25,914 bases of DNA from Euperipatoides rowelli (taxonomy: Eukaryota > Onychophora > Udeonychophora > Euonychophora > Peripatopsidae): the NCBI GenBank assembly GCA_003024985.2, contig PXIH01S0011607.1; one strand, 5' to 3'. Under the pieces are notes generated by a model that was not told where the DNA came from, did not search any database, and was given only the letters and a program-made list of their open reading frames with translations. The position numbers and the translations under genes are program-made. Positions 11,753-22,283 of this stretch are shown here, piece after piece. The stretch's first letter is position 1. Each line of letters opens with the position of its first letter.

Positions 11753-14700
11753 ATGTCTCCAAGGGGGAACACTGAACTGTAAATGTATTAAGATGAAACT
11801 TTTAATTAGCCTATGTAATTTAAATTATAAATTTTTATGTCACTATTTTTTTTTTTTACTTTTGATCATTCTTTTCACCATCTCTTTATTGCTCCCTCTT
11901 CTAACAGGTTCTCTTAATGTATTTAAAACTATTTCACTTTATTATTCCTGAAGTCTATAAATCATCTTTTAAGTATACCCAGTTATATCTTTCTTAGCAT
12001 ATATATAATTTATAAAATGAAGAGTTGAACTGCTGTTGGAAAAATAGTTTATTTTTGTTCAATTCATTCATTTCAAATTTGAGATTAATGGGTAATTTTC
12101 TTCCTTCATGCTGAATTGACAAGAAATACAAAATGTTACATGTAAATAAAAAAAAAAAGTTTTTTTTTTTTACCGTAATTTAAATATAAGCCTACTGTAA
12201 ATAAAATTCATTAGTATAATTGAAACCTAATACTGTACATCTTGAATTAATGATGGGTCAATCATGTTAGCCATTCATTTGAAAGACTTATGATGACATT
12301 AAGCATTGTCTTATTCCTGAGAAAATAGATGATTTTCACACCACCATTATCAAAATATATTCATTGTTTAAATTGTCGTAAGAAATCCACACAGAATATA
12401 AATATGAAGTAAAAAAGTGAAAATTACCAAAATTCTTGATTCACATGCAATGAACTAGCTCAAAATGAATGACTCATTTGGAATGAGCTTTTGAGAGCTA
12501 GCTCACTAAAGAACCCACCATTAATCTTGATTAATAAATAAGTCTTTTATATGTACATTACATGAAAAAATTTAATTATAAAAATTATGGTTTAGTTTTG
12601 TTCATATTTAAAATTTAAATGAGAAACTAATTTTAAATTAAATTTATGAGTGAAATGTTTTATTTAACAAATTCCCCATTTTCTACAATTTGGAAGGTAT
12701 ACTGTATAACTTATATACATATACTGTATATTTTAATTTACTGTTGGTGCACAACCCTCACTGGCATTAAAACCCTGAAATATTTTTTCCATTCCAATTG
12801 TGAATACTATAAAATGTTAATAATAATGTTGAAGTCTATACTAAAAGAAATTTATTTAGATTTTTTTTTTTCAGTCTTTACATATTTTTAATAGTTCTCT
12901 TATAATATGTACAGTATTTTAAACATATTTATGTTTTATTAAGAGCCATGCTTATGAGATTATCTCTTGTGTATGTTTATAGAAAAATAGAGAAAGTCAG
13001 GAATGTGTAAAATAGATTTTTATAAAATAGGAATTATGTTATTTTAAATTTTATAACATTTGTGAATATATCTTAAAACATTTTATAAGAAAATATTATA
13101 TGATTTTTTTTTAAAAAAAAAAACCCATTGATGCTTAGGATCAAATGTCGGTAAATATTTAAAATAATATGGCAATAATATATTTGATCATATTTAATTT
13201 AAAATATTACTATTTTATAAAATTACAAGGACTACAATATTTTATATTAGTATGCTTAGCATCTGTAAAACTAATTACAAAAAAATGAATGAAGAAAGTT
13301 TATTAATTATCTCTTTAGCTAACTAATATATTATTATTAATGTTTAAAGCACTGCACTATAGTTAGCTACACATAAAAATAACAGGGACTATAAGAAAAA
13401 AAAACTTAGAAAAAAAAACTTAGAAAATAACCATTAAAAAAAATTTACTTTACCGGTGCCTTTTTTTTCTTACTATACATACTATTTAAGAATATTGTCT
13501 ACTATTCAGAATGGATTAAAAAGATAAATTATTAAAATTGAGTGAACCATTATTGCTTTGTCCCTTATATTGACATGTAAATCAGACAATAGGTTTTATG
13601 TACTGTATTTATTTTTGACATCTTGCAAAAGAAATTTCATGGTAAAGAACATAAATTGGATTCATTAAAAAAAAAGAAATATATGATGAATGTAAGATAG
13701 AAATGAATACAAGGTACCGTAGATGGTTTTGTTTTTCCACAGTAAAAAAGCAGGTAATCTTAAAATAGCAGTAATTTGAATATTAGCTTATGTAACCCGT
13801 ATAACTAATTTTATTTTTAAATTGAAATATTTTATTTTGTAAAACAACCTACTCAAATATTTTTGTTTAGTTCTTTTCAATTTCAAGATTTTACTTCTAT
13901 AAAATACATAAATTAATTATAGATATAGTCATTTACAGTATTAAAGTTTGATTTTTTTTTAATTTGAAAAATCATTGAAATTGTCAAATTAATAATTAAG
14001 CTAAGTAGCCAAATAAATTTTAACTATATTTTTTTTTTATAAGTTCCATGAAAAATAAATTTGCGCAATGATAAATTGTTAAATCGTGTTTTTTTTTTTT
14101 TCATTTACAAAACATATTCAGTTTTGGAACATAGCAAAATATGCACATTAGACTTTAAAATATTTGTTTTACTGTATTTTATTTTATTAACATTGTCTTA
14201 AGCCAAAGCTTTTACAATCTCAGTAAAGAATTGAAACACATAAAAACATATGAAAACTGCAAAAACATAAAACTATATCAAACAAATAAAAGAAAAGAAT
14301 ATAGAATATTTTTAATATTTTATTTACAGTATATGGTCTAATTATATTATAAATATGAAAAACAATTAAAAACCAATGTACAGTATAACAACTATTTTAA
14401 AGCTGGAATCTTTTTAAATGATCTAGACTGATCCATTAGTAATTACCAATGGATCAATATACTGTAGATTATTTAAAAAAGATTGTTGTCAATTGTTGCT
14501 TATATTAAATTAAGGAAGCTTATATTAAATGTCTTGAAATGTGGATTTTATATAATAAAATATTACGGTACTTTTTTAATCCATGCTGAATATAATTTCA
14601 TTTTATATAAATGTATAAAAGAGTTTTTCAATCACAAATTTTTAATCTGCTTTTGGAATATAATTTTATTTTTTGAAAAACTGCTGTATATTCTATGGTT

Positions 14701-15182
14701 TACATTATAAATTATTGTATATGTAATATTTGTATTTGTAATGTCAATATTCAAGATTTATTCACTGTAATGTTTTAAATGTCATTATTCTTGAAATGAT
14801 TCATTGACCCAAAACCTTAGAAGCATATCATCCACAGTACATTGGTATATTGTCTTTTACTTATGATCTTGTAGTTACAATGGAATAGGATTAAAGAAAT
14901 GCTATACTAAAAAAAAAAAAAAGCATTTCATAAACTGTGGCATTTGTAACTTCTCTTTTATTCTAAAAAAATTATGCTCTTTTTTTTAATTATTGCTTAC
15001 TATTCAGTTCTGCAATCAGGTATGGCCTAGTCAGACACTCGAGGGCGAAGGGGCATCACTATTAAGGACCCCTCCCATCCTTTTATTTTTTACAAAATCT
15101 TTTCTCCCACATGATTAAAGTATGAAATTCCAGACAATATGAATTATGAGGGGGGGGGGGGATATAAAAATTAAAATAAACC
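11753..15182. other. AT-rich intergenic sequence
   Basis: Apart from the weak element at 12246-12522, I see only A/T-rich sequence with homopolymer tracts and small tandem copies, for example two A8CTTAG-like units near 13398-13424 and the direct repeat GCTTATATTAAAT at about 14498 and 14518. Open frames at 12646-12891 and 14483-14710 are rich in Tyr, Ile, Phe and Leu codons, as chance AT-rich frames are. Confidence 0.6.
12246..12522. mobile_element. Weak hAT-like MITE candidate
   Basis: The right end, read on the minus strand, begins AATGGTGGGTTCTTTAGTGA and continues with GAGCTAGCTC-type motifs that resemble a common hAT family starting CAGTGGTGGGTTC. The left end carries AATGATGGGT. The flanks CATCTTGA (12238-12245) and AATCTTGA (12523-12530) agree at 7 of 8 positions. 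The first bases of the two ends are not well aligned, so the boundaries are uncertain. Confidence 0.33.
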
Positions 15183-15324
15183 TTAACACGTTGGCTGCCG
15201 TAATACCTTATTGTTGTTATGCCCCATGTGCCAACATACCAAACAACATCCTAGATGCTCAAAAACTTATGATTAAATATTATAATAGTGGGTTACACCA
15301 CACCATTAGCATATATTTTATTCT

Positions 15325-15399
15325 GTGACCACCGGTGTGTCGCACGGCACTGTGTTTATCTTATATTATCTCTGTGCCATGTGACACACCGGTGGCCAC
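15325..15399. repeat. 26 bp hairpin arms inside the piggyBac-like MITE
   Basis: Bases 15325-15350 and the reverse complement of 15374-15399 match at 23 of 26 positions, with a 23-base loop. The arms contain ACCGGTGTGTC, related to the GCCGGCATGTCACATGGC sequence near the right end. They may be subterminal transposase-binding repeats. Confidence 0.8.
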
Positions 15400-15507
15400 A
15401 CCTTTTTTCATTTAATTTTTTATTTAGCTTATTATTAGGGGAGAGTGGGGTACACCTGGACATGGGGTAGAAGTGGACGGTCTAATTTTCACATTTATCC
15501 TTTAGCA

Positions 15508-15555
15508 CAGTGGTTCCAAAACTGTGGTCCATGGACCACAAGTGGCCCCTGGAGC
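15508..15555 (+). mobile_element. hAT-type end nested in the piggyBac-like MITE
   Basis: The sequence starts CAGTGGTTCC and goes on to a perfect 16-base palindrome GTGGTCCATGGACCAC (15524-15539). CAGTGGTTCCCAAACTGTGG-like starts are widespread among animal hAT elements. The other end and the target duplication are not clear, so the extent to the right is unknown. Confidence 0.4.
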
Positions 15556-15786
15556 ATTACCATTTCCTTCATTTAAATCAAAATATATTTTAAAATTATC
15601 TTATCTTGGTGAAAAGCAGACATTCCTGATAGGCCTTGTGACTGTCAATAGAATATAAAATATTTTTTCAATGATAAAATTGAGATATAAAATAAATTGT
15701 AGTGTGACATGCCGGCGGNACGCATGGCAATCTATGACATACAGGGTGCGACATGCCGGCATGTCACATGGCAGCCAACGTGTTAA

Positions 15787-17310
15787 ATAATTTTTTTAAC
15801 AAATGTTTAATATCACTTAAATAATCAGAATAACCAGTATTTATTAATTTTGAGAATTCTTTTCTTCAAAATTGCTATTAATCTTTTTTTGCCATGTGAC
15901 TCAAAACAGATAAAAAAAATTCTTAATATTTTTTAAATTACATTTTTAACTTAGCCCATTTAAGAACGATTTCACATTAGATTCATTCCTAGTTTAATGG
16001 GAAACATTCTTTTTTATGATAAATAAGGTACTCTTAAATAATATAGAATTTGGGGCTCCTCTGCAAACTTACAGTATGCTCTGGTTATCTTTATAGTATA
16101 ATAATTTTTGTTAGTCATCTGTTAAAATTTAACTGATGTAATATTTTTTTTCCATAAATTATTTTGCTAATGAAGTAACCTTAAAGCTAGCCTAATAAAT
16201 GGAAAAAAATGTTTGATACAAGTTTATAAATTATTTTAGAATGTTCATTTCCAAATACTTTAGTAAGAATCAAAAATTATTATTCAAATACAATATTCAT
16301 AAATTGTAATATTAGTAAATGGTAGTGGGATTTCTATGTTCCAAAACTTATTAGAATCCTTAACTTTCACAATATTTGGATTAACACATAGTGTATTGTT
16401 TTTCTCATTTTAATACCTGTTTTTTTCTCTATATTATGAGCCAACTTTTCAGCACCTTTAAATTTGTTAGAAAATAAAAGACACCATTGGCTTTTTTTAC
16501 ACTATTTTTATCCTTTTATAACTGTGATAGGGCTGTCAGGACAACAGTATTTGAAGTACCCAATAATTGTTGGAGGCTTCAACATTCTGGGTCTGTGGTA
16601 GGCCAAATGAATCCTCCAACAATTGGAGGCTTTGTGCAGCTGCATACTGCCAGTCTGCTTCAATATGTTTATGTTAATAGGTCTTACTCCAATTAATAAA
16701 AATATTGATTAAGCAATTTATTATATACACTATTAAATTGCTTTCTAGACATACATGACCATGCCCGACTGCAACTTCTATCATTTTATATTGTAATTTG
16801 AAAATTTTAATGTTTAAATCTTAGTGCTTAAAAATAGGTTGTCAAGTTAAAGATGTAAGGTACGAGTTTGAAGAAAAATAAATAAAAACATTTGTTTAGT
16901 ATACTTTAGCTGAATTAACTTGGATTATTTTATGGCCTATATACTTTAGTTTTAAACTTATTGTAAACCTCACAATCTCACATATACTACTAATACACAA
17001 CAATCATATTGCTTAGATGAAACTTTAATATAGGTAAAATCACTAGCTTTTATTTAAATTATTCATTTTAAAAAGAATATATTAAGAAAGATAAAAAGTA
17101 CGGTATTAAATACAACTTGGTGCAAAAGTTATTTTACAATCAATTAAAGCACACAACCTCATTAATCATTAAATTAAAAACAAATGATTTGCATGAATTT
17201 TTTTCTTTTTTGTTCTATTATAACAATGACTGTAGAATAAAAAAAAAGCAGTATATACAGTATATCTAATATACCTGTATACTGTACATGTAGTATATAT
17301 ACCTTATATA
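15787..17310. other. AT-rich intergenic sequence with a small inverted repeat
   Basis: No gene is recognised. At 16565-16576 AATTGTTGGAGG pairs with its complement at 16613-16624, in a locally GC-richer patch (16520-16660) that may be an old repeat. The part just before 17311 is rich in TACTGTA/TACAGTA and TATA words and may be the 3' tail of the LINE fragment that follows on the minus strand. Confidence 0.5.
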
Positions 17311-17773
17311 ATGGTCATTCATCAGCCTATAGCAATCCACTTGATTGAAGGCCTCCCCAGATGTCTCCATGGATTTCTATCTTCAGCAATTCGTTGGCAA
17401 ACATATCAAGCAAACTTTATATTTATTTCATTAGGTGTTCTTTGTGGTCATTTTCTGTCCCTGGGAATCCAGTTGAGTATTTCTGTAAACTATTATAGTT
17501 TCTTCTTGCTACATGCCCTGCCCATTTCCACATTAATAATATAACAAACTTTTGTTTGTGCTCTAATCCATTCAATCCTTTTTTTATCTGTGTTCTCAAT
17601 GTCTTTTTTTTTTTTTTGCAATATTTACCTAGCCTATAAGGGCATATTGCCAACTTTTTGTTACAAACGTCTGTTAAGTTAATGTCTTGTTTCACCCAAG
17701 CCAGTGCTGTACATTTTTTTTTAGTACAGTAGTTTAAACCTCCAACTTTTGTAATGGAATTGATCACATTCAT
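17311..17773 (-). pseudogene. RTE-like LINE, 3' end of ORF2 (decayed)
   Basis: On the minus strand, a frame from 17773 carries MWKWAGHVARRN (codons at about 17530-17495). After a frameshift it continues with WIPRDRK, then a stretch equivalent to the GRPxxRWxDDI region, then RIAEDRNPWRHLG, and, after another frameshift, EAF. The order WAGHVAR - WxPR - KRxxGRP - DRxxWRxLGEAF is the standard C-terminal tail after the reverse transcriptase in RTE/CR1-type non-LTR retrotransposons. Frameshifts and stops show it is dead. Only the last ~150 codons remain, which fits 5' truncation during target-primed reverse transcription. The family level (RTE rather than CR1 or Jockey) is uncertain. Confidence 0.72.
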
Positions 17774-19980
17774 ACATATTTTAAATTATTAAATTATAAA
17801 TAAAAATTTAAAATTATTTAAAGTAGGCTTTATAATTTTTTTTTAAATTTATCAAACTTTTTAAGCTGCTGAAATTTTTATACAATTTATTTGAAATTGA
17901 CATTATTGTTTAAAATCTTTGTCATTCATTATTTTTTTAATGTTATTTTGACACAGACTTTACAAAGCAAGCAGAAAAATCTCATAAACAAACTGAGATT
18001 GGGCTCCTCGAGGGGACCAATGATGGGAGCCTTAGTAACAAAATATTTATTGTAATTTATTAGCACAAATTAATAATGGAAAAGTTGACGAAGTGCCAGA
18101 ATTTTACGAAACCTAACCTGGATTACCTTTGTCAATACTGCCATTATTGGATAATTGAAAATATTACAAATATATTTGCTAATCTAAACCAGCATGAAAT
18201 CTTGAATGCTAAATCGAATTTAAATATTCATTATTCTAAAGTATGTGAAATTTGTGCATTAGTAGGTATAACTATATTCAATTAACATAGATATATTCAT
18301 GTAAATCTAATGTAATTATCTTGTGAGATGGGATAAAAAAAAAATATCACTTAGTTTGCTTATCTACTGCATATGCTTAAATGAATATTTATATAGTATA
18401 TAAGGATTAGATACAGAGACATTTTCTTAGAATGCATTTGTATGGTATCACAATGAACTTGGTACAGTAACTATATCACTAATTAAAAATAAGCCATTAA
18501 ACAGAAATCAAATTATATACCATATATGAAATTTATACAATTTATAATAAACTTATTTACAGCAATACTATAACTTATAAGCCTATTGATTTTAACTTGA
18601 GAAGAGTATGCTCAATTATATTATGAATAATCCAGTTGGCTTTATCTTTTTTATAGTTCTATTAGCAAAGCTGATTATAGAAAATATTTTACATTAGGCT
18701 ACATTAGATTACTTATAATTAATAAAAAAATAATATTTTTTAAAACATTTGCTATTAGATATCTAGGCAGACATTCTTGGCAAATTAAGATTGTAAAAAA
18801 TTTGCATCTTGAGGTAGATTTAATAATGCAAATTTTATAAATCAGTAATTTATAGATTTGAAATTGACTTCATTTTCCAGGTTTATATTTTTCTTTCAAG
18901 AATTTTATATATTTTTTTTAATACCATGCACGAATTACGATTAAGTCTATTCTAGACTCTTATTTATGGTAAATGTATGTAGGATATTTAAATCATTTCA
19001 TTGTTCAAAGACAACGATTTTCTTTGCATTGTAAGATACAGTTTATCCCAATACATTATTATACTGTATATTGTTTTTACTTTCCCATTTTTTATTTATA
19101 CTGTATTCTCATTTGTGTAATGATGTCAATCTTTATTCGTTTAATTTGTATTTTTTATTTTGTATAGCAGTATTATTTTATGTATCTAATTATTATTAAA
19201 TACATAAAAAAGTTTGTAATCCATCTAAACCACTGAACCATTCCTGAATTAATATTCTTTAATTTTAAGCAATAAAAAGATCTCATTTACCAAAATTTTC
19301 TTTGATGGTATTTGTATTTTCATTTAGAATTTCACACCAATTTTCATTATCAATTGTTTATCTGATCAACTTAACAAATCCTGAAGCCTAGTACGACTTC
19401 CTTATATATTTTTGATAAGGTTTTTTTTTTATGGCTGTTAAGTGTCAAACTATGTTAGCATCTTATGTAGTTTGATTATCCAAACACCTCCCCCCCCCTG
19501 GCCCCAGGACTACTGACCGAACCAACCCCTCTCTCCCTGCAAGTGGCTTACTTTATGTAATTTTTATTTAGGTTCTTTGAACAGAAAATTGTATATACTG
19601 AATGCAGAGATTGAGAATTTCACCAGTTAACTCAAAACAAAATGCCTTGAGATTTGCCACTTTTTCATAGAAATTTTTAATGTTCAAGGCAAAAAAAAAA
19701 AGATAACACATAATAGCAACAAGTATTAAAATGAATAAATTTTTAAGAATCACATTCCTCAGACTTTGTGCATCAACATTTTGAATATTAACATTTCCTA
19801 AAAATCATGTACATGGCTGTTTAATATACCTTTCATAAATCACTTACATTTAAACTTGACTTATCAGTAGGCCTACTTCTATATAAGGTATCAAATTTGT
19901 TTTTTTTTTTAATGCTTTCAAACATGGCATTATTTACTATATAGGCTATACATAGGCCCCTACTGTATATACAGTACATG
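17774..19980. other. AT-rich intergenic sequence with one exon-like island
   Basis: Apart from the island at 17957-18055 nothing gene-like is seen. Frames at 18076-18285, 18973-19167 and 19568-19753 are AT-driven and motif-free. A C-rich patch at about 19485-19550 may be a remnant of the G-run MITEs seen elsewhere in the window. Confidence 0.55.
17957..18055 (+). other. Possible terminal exon of an unknown gene (weak)
   Basis: An acceptor-like sequence (T-rich, then TTTTGACACAG) is followed by 32 codons open to TAA 18053-18055. The core at 17990-18035 has clearly higher G+C than its surroundings. The peptide includes RLGSSRGPMMGALVTKYLL, which I do not recognise. The minus strand of the same patch is also open and reads IIGPLEEPNLSLF, so strand and even coding status are unclear. 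It may be a relic of a repeat. Confidence 0.18.
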
Positions 19981-19988
19981 TATATACT

Positions 19989-20103
19989 CAGTGCTTTTTG
20001 TGTGGGGGAACTCCCAGGAACTGAGTTCCTGCACCTTTTTAATTTTTCACAAATTACTAACATATGAGTTCCTGCACCTTTTTTATTACAAAAAATAGCA
20101 CTG
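19989..20103. mobile_element. 115 bp hAT MITE with perfect 8 bp target duplication
   Basis: The ends are inverted (left CAGTGCTTTTTGT, right reverse-complemented CAGTGCTATTTTTTGT). The flanks TATATACT at 19981-19988 and 20104-20111 are identical, as expected for hAT. Inside are GAGTTCCTGCACCTTTTT twice and a near-perfect 17-base palindrome around CAGGAACTGAGTTCCTG. The duplication sequence is AT-rich, which lowers its weight a little. A related word, GAGTTCCTGCAC, occurs at about 8830. There is no coding capacity. Confidence 0.8.
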
Positions 20104-20111
20104 TATATACT

Positions 20112-21070
20112 GTTATACTCGTACATACTTTTTCATTCCTTATCATTTGCATAAGATCCACTCAATACACCACCATAGTTTTTTTTTCAAGGGGAAATTT
20201 GTTAAGCAAATATGAAGGGTAGACTATTCTTGAGATTATCGTAACCTACCTGTGTATTATTAATAATAAATCTAAGCTAATATTTTCTCGAAATAGACTT
20301 TTAGTCAATTTGCATAAAAAAATAATTTTTCAAGCACATTTTTCTTGTTTAGATTGATGGCAATTATGGCTGTCAGCCTGTCAGGGTAACAAAACCTTGC
20401 AGCATTTGTTTTGTTTCCTTACAGCAATGCTGTGGATGCCTTGCGAAATTTGAAAGGATAGTGTTTATATTAAAAATATTTTAAAGTGAAATCTATTCAG
20501 CTTCATAAAAAAAGTATAGGTGACCTATTAGCCTATTGTGTTAAAAATTTATGGTTTTTCCACTTAAATGCTTTTGAGCACCGGACACAAGACAACACAC
20601 TCAAGCCTTACTCTGCTACACAGCTAACAAATTCAAATCTTGCACATGTACAGGATGAGTGACTTTATGGCAGAAAACTATCGTATGAAAATAAAATACG
20701 GTAGCCTTCTGTACGGTTTTCCTTTGTTCTGCCAAAATTTCTTAGTATGCATTTATTTATAGGTCTCCCACTGACATAAAAAAAAAAAAGAAAGTAGGAC
20801 CATTTTTATGGAAAAAGTAGGACAAATTTGAGGGGAAAGTAGGACCTTTAACGAAACAATATGGACGGCATTTTTAATTATATTTATTTAAAGCCTCATG
20901 GGGATCACTCACATACCGCACACACATAATTCAACCAGCACTATAATGGCAGAATAAAATTCTAATATGGATTGATTTAAGTTTAAGTTTTTTTTATACA
21001 TTGATGGCAATGAAGTGCATGTTTGTCCACACTTTGTTTAATACAAAAGTACAAAGTTATAAAATGTACA
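20112..21070. other. Non-coding sequence, one weak exon-like site
   Basis: No confident gene. At 20425-20461 a very good acceptor (TTTGTTTCCTTACAG) precedes a short open frame ending NAVDALRNLKG and TAG; too short to call. At about 20780-20845 the word AAAGTAGGAC recurs three times. Confidence 0.45.
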
Positions 21071-21078
21071 AATGGAAC

Positions 21079-21478
21079 CAGAGGTGTAGCAAAGGGGGGG
21101 GGGGGGGTGGTGGCGGCCTGCCTCAGGTACCACCACAGAGGTGCTAAAAATGTGTTTTCAAATTTTTTTAGGGGGGAGGTGGGGTGGGATAGGGGGTGCA
21201 TGGTCAGGGGGCAAAGATGCAGAGTTGGGTGTGAGGGTGCAGGTTTGGTTGGAGCAATGGGTGCGTTGTAGTGTTTAATTTTGATTTTTAATGAAATTAA
21301 ACATTACAAAATAAGTCGACCATACGTCCTGACAACTATTAAAAAAAAAAGGTTACCAAAATAAGACAGATGGTCAACAAAACGTCCAGACAACTAAAAA
21401 AGCTTATCAAAATATTTTTCAAGTGGGTTTCAAAAGTCAGTTGAGCCCCGGGTACCAAACAGTCATACTACACCTCTG
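21079..21478. mobile_element. 400 bp hAT MITE with perfect 8 bp target duplication
   Basis: Terminal inverted repeats are CAGAGGTGTAG on both sides (11 of 11). Identical 8-base flanks AATGGAAC lie at 21071-21078 and 21479-21486. Behind the left end there is a run of G, then a GGTACCACC-containing segment; near the right end is GAGCCCCGGGTACC, so the subterminal parts are also related. No transposase is encoded; the frames over this region only reflect the G-rich strand. A second copy starts at 25866. Confidence 0.88.
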
Positions 21479-21522
21479 AATGGAACTAAATTTCTTGTGA
21501 ACTATGTTAAAATTTAACATTA

Positions 21523-21538
21523 TTTGCTAATGTTTTCT
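21523..21538. repeat. SINE target-site duplication, left copy
   Basis: TTTGCTAATGTTTTCT is identical to 21897-21912. The pair brackets the SINE and defines its borders. Confidence 0.88.
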
Positions 21539-21896
21539 TTTTTTTTGGCTACACCATTGGTGCCAATATCAGCCTGATGGCCGAGGCAAATCTGATTTTT
21601 TTTTCCTATTTACATTATTTACAATTATAAACTGTCAGCCATTCAACTGAAAGTTCAGTCATAATCTTTCCTACATGTCATGTAACTGTCATTTGCAACT
21701 AGAAAATTGTCGAACACAACTTCAGAAATTTAAACTGCTAGGTTGAATATCATCTCTTCCTTCCTGTCTTTCAGAAAGAAAGACAAGTTGGAAAAGAGGC
21801 TGGACAGCGCTAGCCCTGAACCTGGCCCGCTGGCTTGCGCCTTCACCAAGAATACGAAGCAGCGCAGCTCAACCCACTGAGCCACTGCCCCTTGGC
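21539..21896 (-). mobile_element. tRNA-derived SINE, 358 bp
   Basis: Read on the minus strand from 21896, the element begins with a tRNA-like head. A perfect A box TGGCTCAGTGGG lies at 21884-21873 and a B-box-like GGTTCAGGGCT at 21822-21812. The pol III promoter boxes are 62 bases apart, more than in a normal tRNA, so the head is diverged or has an insertion. A long unrecognised body follows, and the element ends in a tract of about eight A (T on +, 21539-21546). It is flanked by a perfect 16-base target duplication (21523-21538, 21897-21912), typical of LINE-driven insertion. The head and the duplication are seen directly; family identity and partner LINE are unknown. Confidence 0.85.
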
Positions 21897-21912
21897 TTTG
21901 CTAATGTTTTCT
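21897..21912. repeat. SINE target-site duplication, right copy
   Basis: Identical 16-base partner of 21523-21538, lying directly upstream of the SINE head on the minus strand. Confidence 0.88.
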
Positions 21913-21958
21913 GTTTTGACAGAGAATATCAATTTATTTTAACCTTTTGGAAGAAATA

Positions 21959-22194
21959 TGTGGTGATTGTCATCACAAGAAAGATTATCGATACCAATGC
22001 TAGTATCGAAACTTGGAACTCTTTCACGTTCAACTGCAAAGAGTTCTCTTTTATAAGTTTCTAGTTAGGTGACAGTTCATGTTTATGAATGCCCCTTAAT
22101 CTTGTATGTTCGCTAATAAAGCCCTGTTCATTTTCCCTATCTGTTGTTCCTGTTTGTTGTAATATCTTAGTAATAACCCCATAAAGATACAACA
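21959..22194 (+). repeat. 5' LTR of the Gypsy element
   Basis: 236 bases starting TGTGGTGATT and ending GATACAACA. It aligns with 24708-24937 throughout, with roughly ten substitutions, a 3-base and a 7-base indel, and one single-base indel. A TATA-like TTTTATAAG lies near 22050 and a polyadenylation signal AATAAA at 22115-22120. The divergence suggests a moderately old insertion. Confidence 0.92.
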
Positions 22195-22195
22195 G

Positions 22196-22205
22196 TGGCG
22201 ACGAG
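22196..22205 (+). promoter_or_regulatory. Primer binding site, tRNA-Ser type
   Basis: TGGCGACGAG starts two bases after the LTR. It is complementary to a 3' end CTCGTCG plus CCA, which is what metazoan tRNA-Ser(GCU) has, as I know it. The TGG start and position fit a minus-strand primer site. Confidence 0.75.
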
Positions 22206-22283
22206 TCTTTTATTAATTTTAAATAGACAAATAGTAACTATTTAAAAATAAATATAATCTATTTTTTTAAAAACAAAAAACTA

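Larger units (their letters stand above)
15187..15782. mobile_element. piggyBac-like MITE flanked by TTAA
   Basis: The element is 596 bases, with a perfect 13-base terminal inverted repeat CACGTTGGCTGCC (15187-15199 and the complement at 15770-15782). It is flanked on both sides by TTAA (15183-15186 and 15783-15786), the obligatory piggyBac target. No transposase frame exists, so it is non-autonomous. Inside are several copies of a motif close to CCGGTGTGTCGCACGGCA in both orientations (15331, 15374-15392, 15711-15727, 15748-15771), two forming a strong hairpin. A hAT-like end starting at 15508 lies in the middle, suggesting a nested insertion. The termini and TTAA are direct observations; the superfamily is inferred from them. 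Confidence 0.78.

Noticed and set aside
12646-12891. 81-codon open frame on +
   Set aside because: Tyr/Ile/Phe/Leu-rich sequence typical of random AT-rich DNA.
13398-13424. Short tandem A-rich units as a CRISPR-like or regulatory array
   Set aside because: Two slippage copies of an A-tract; nothing else supports it.
17311-17544. 77-codon open frame on +
   Set aside because: It is the antisense of the LINE fragment on the minus strand.
20630-20660. B-box-like AATTCAAATCTT suggesting a second SINE
   Set aside because: No A box at a suitable distance, no A tract and no duplication.
20983-21271. Open frames on both strands over the G-rich block
   Set aside because: They cover the hAT MITE and its flanks; Gly/Pro-rich content comes from the G run.
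21812-21884. Functional tRNA gene
   Set aside because: A and B boxes belong to a SINE head; no cloverleaf acceptor pairing was found and the spacing is too long.
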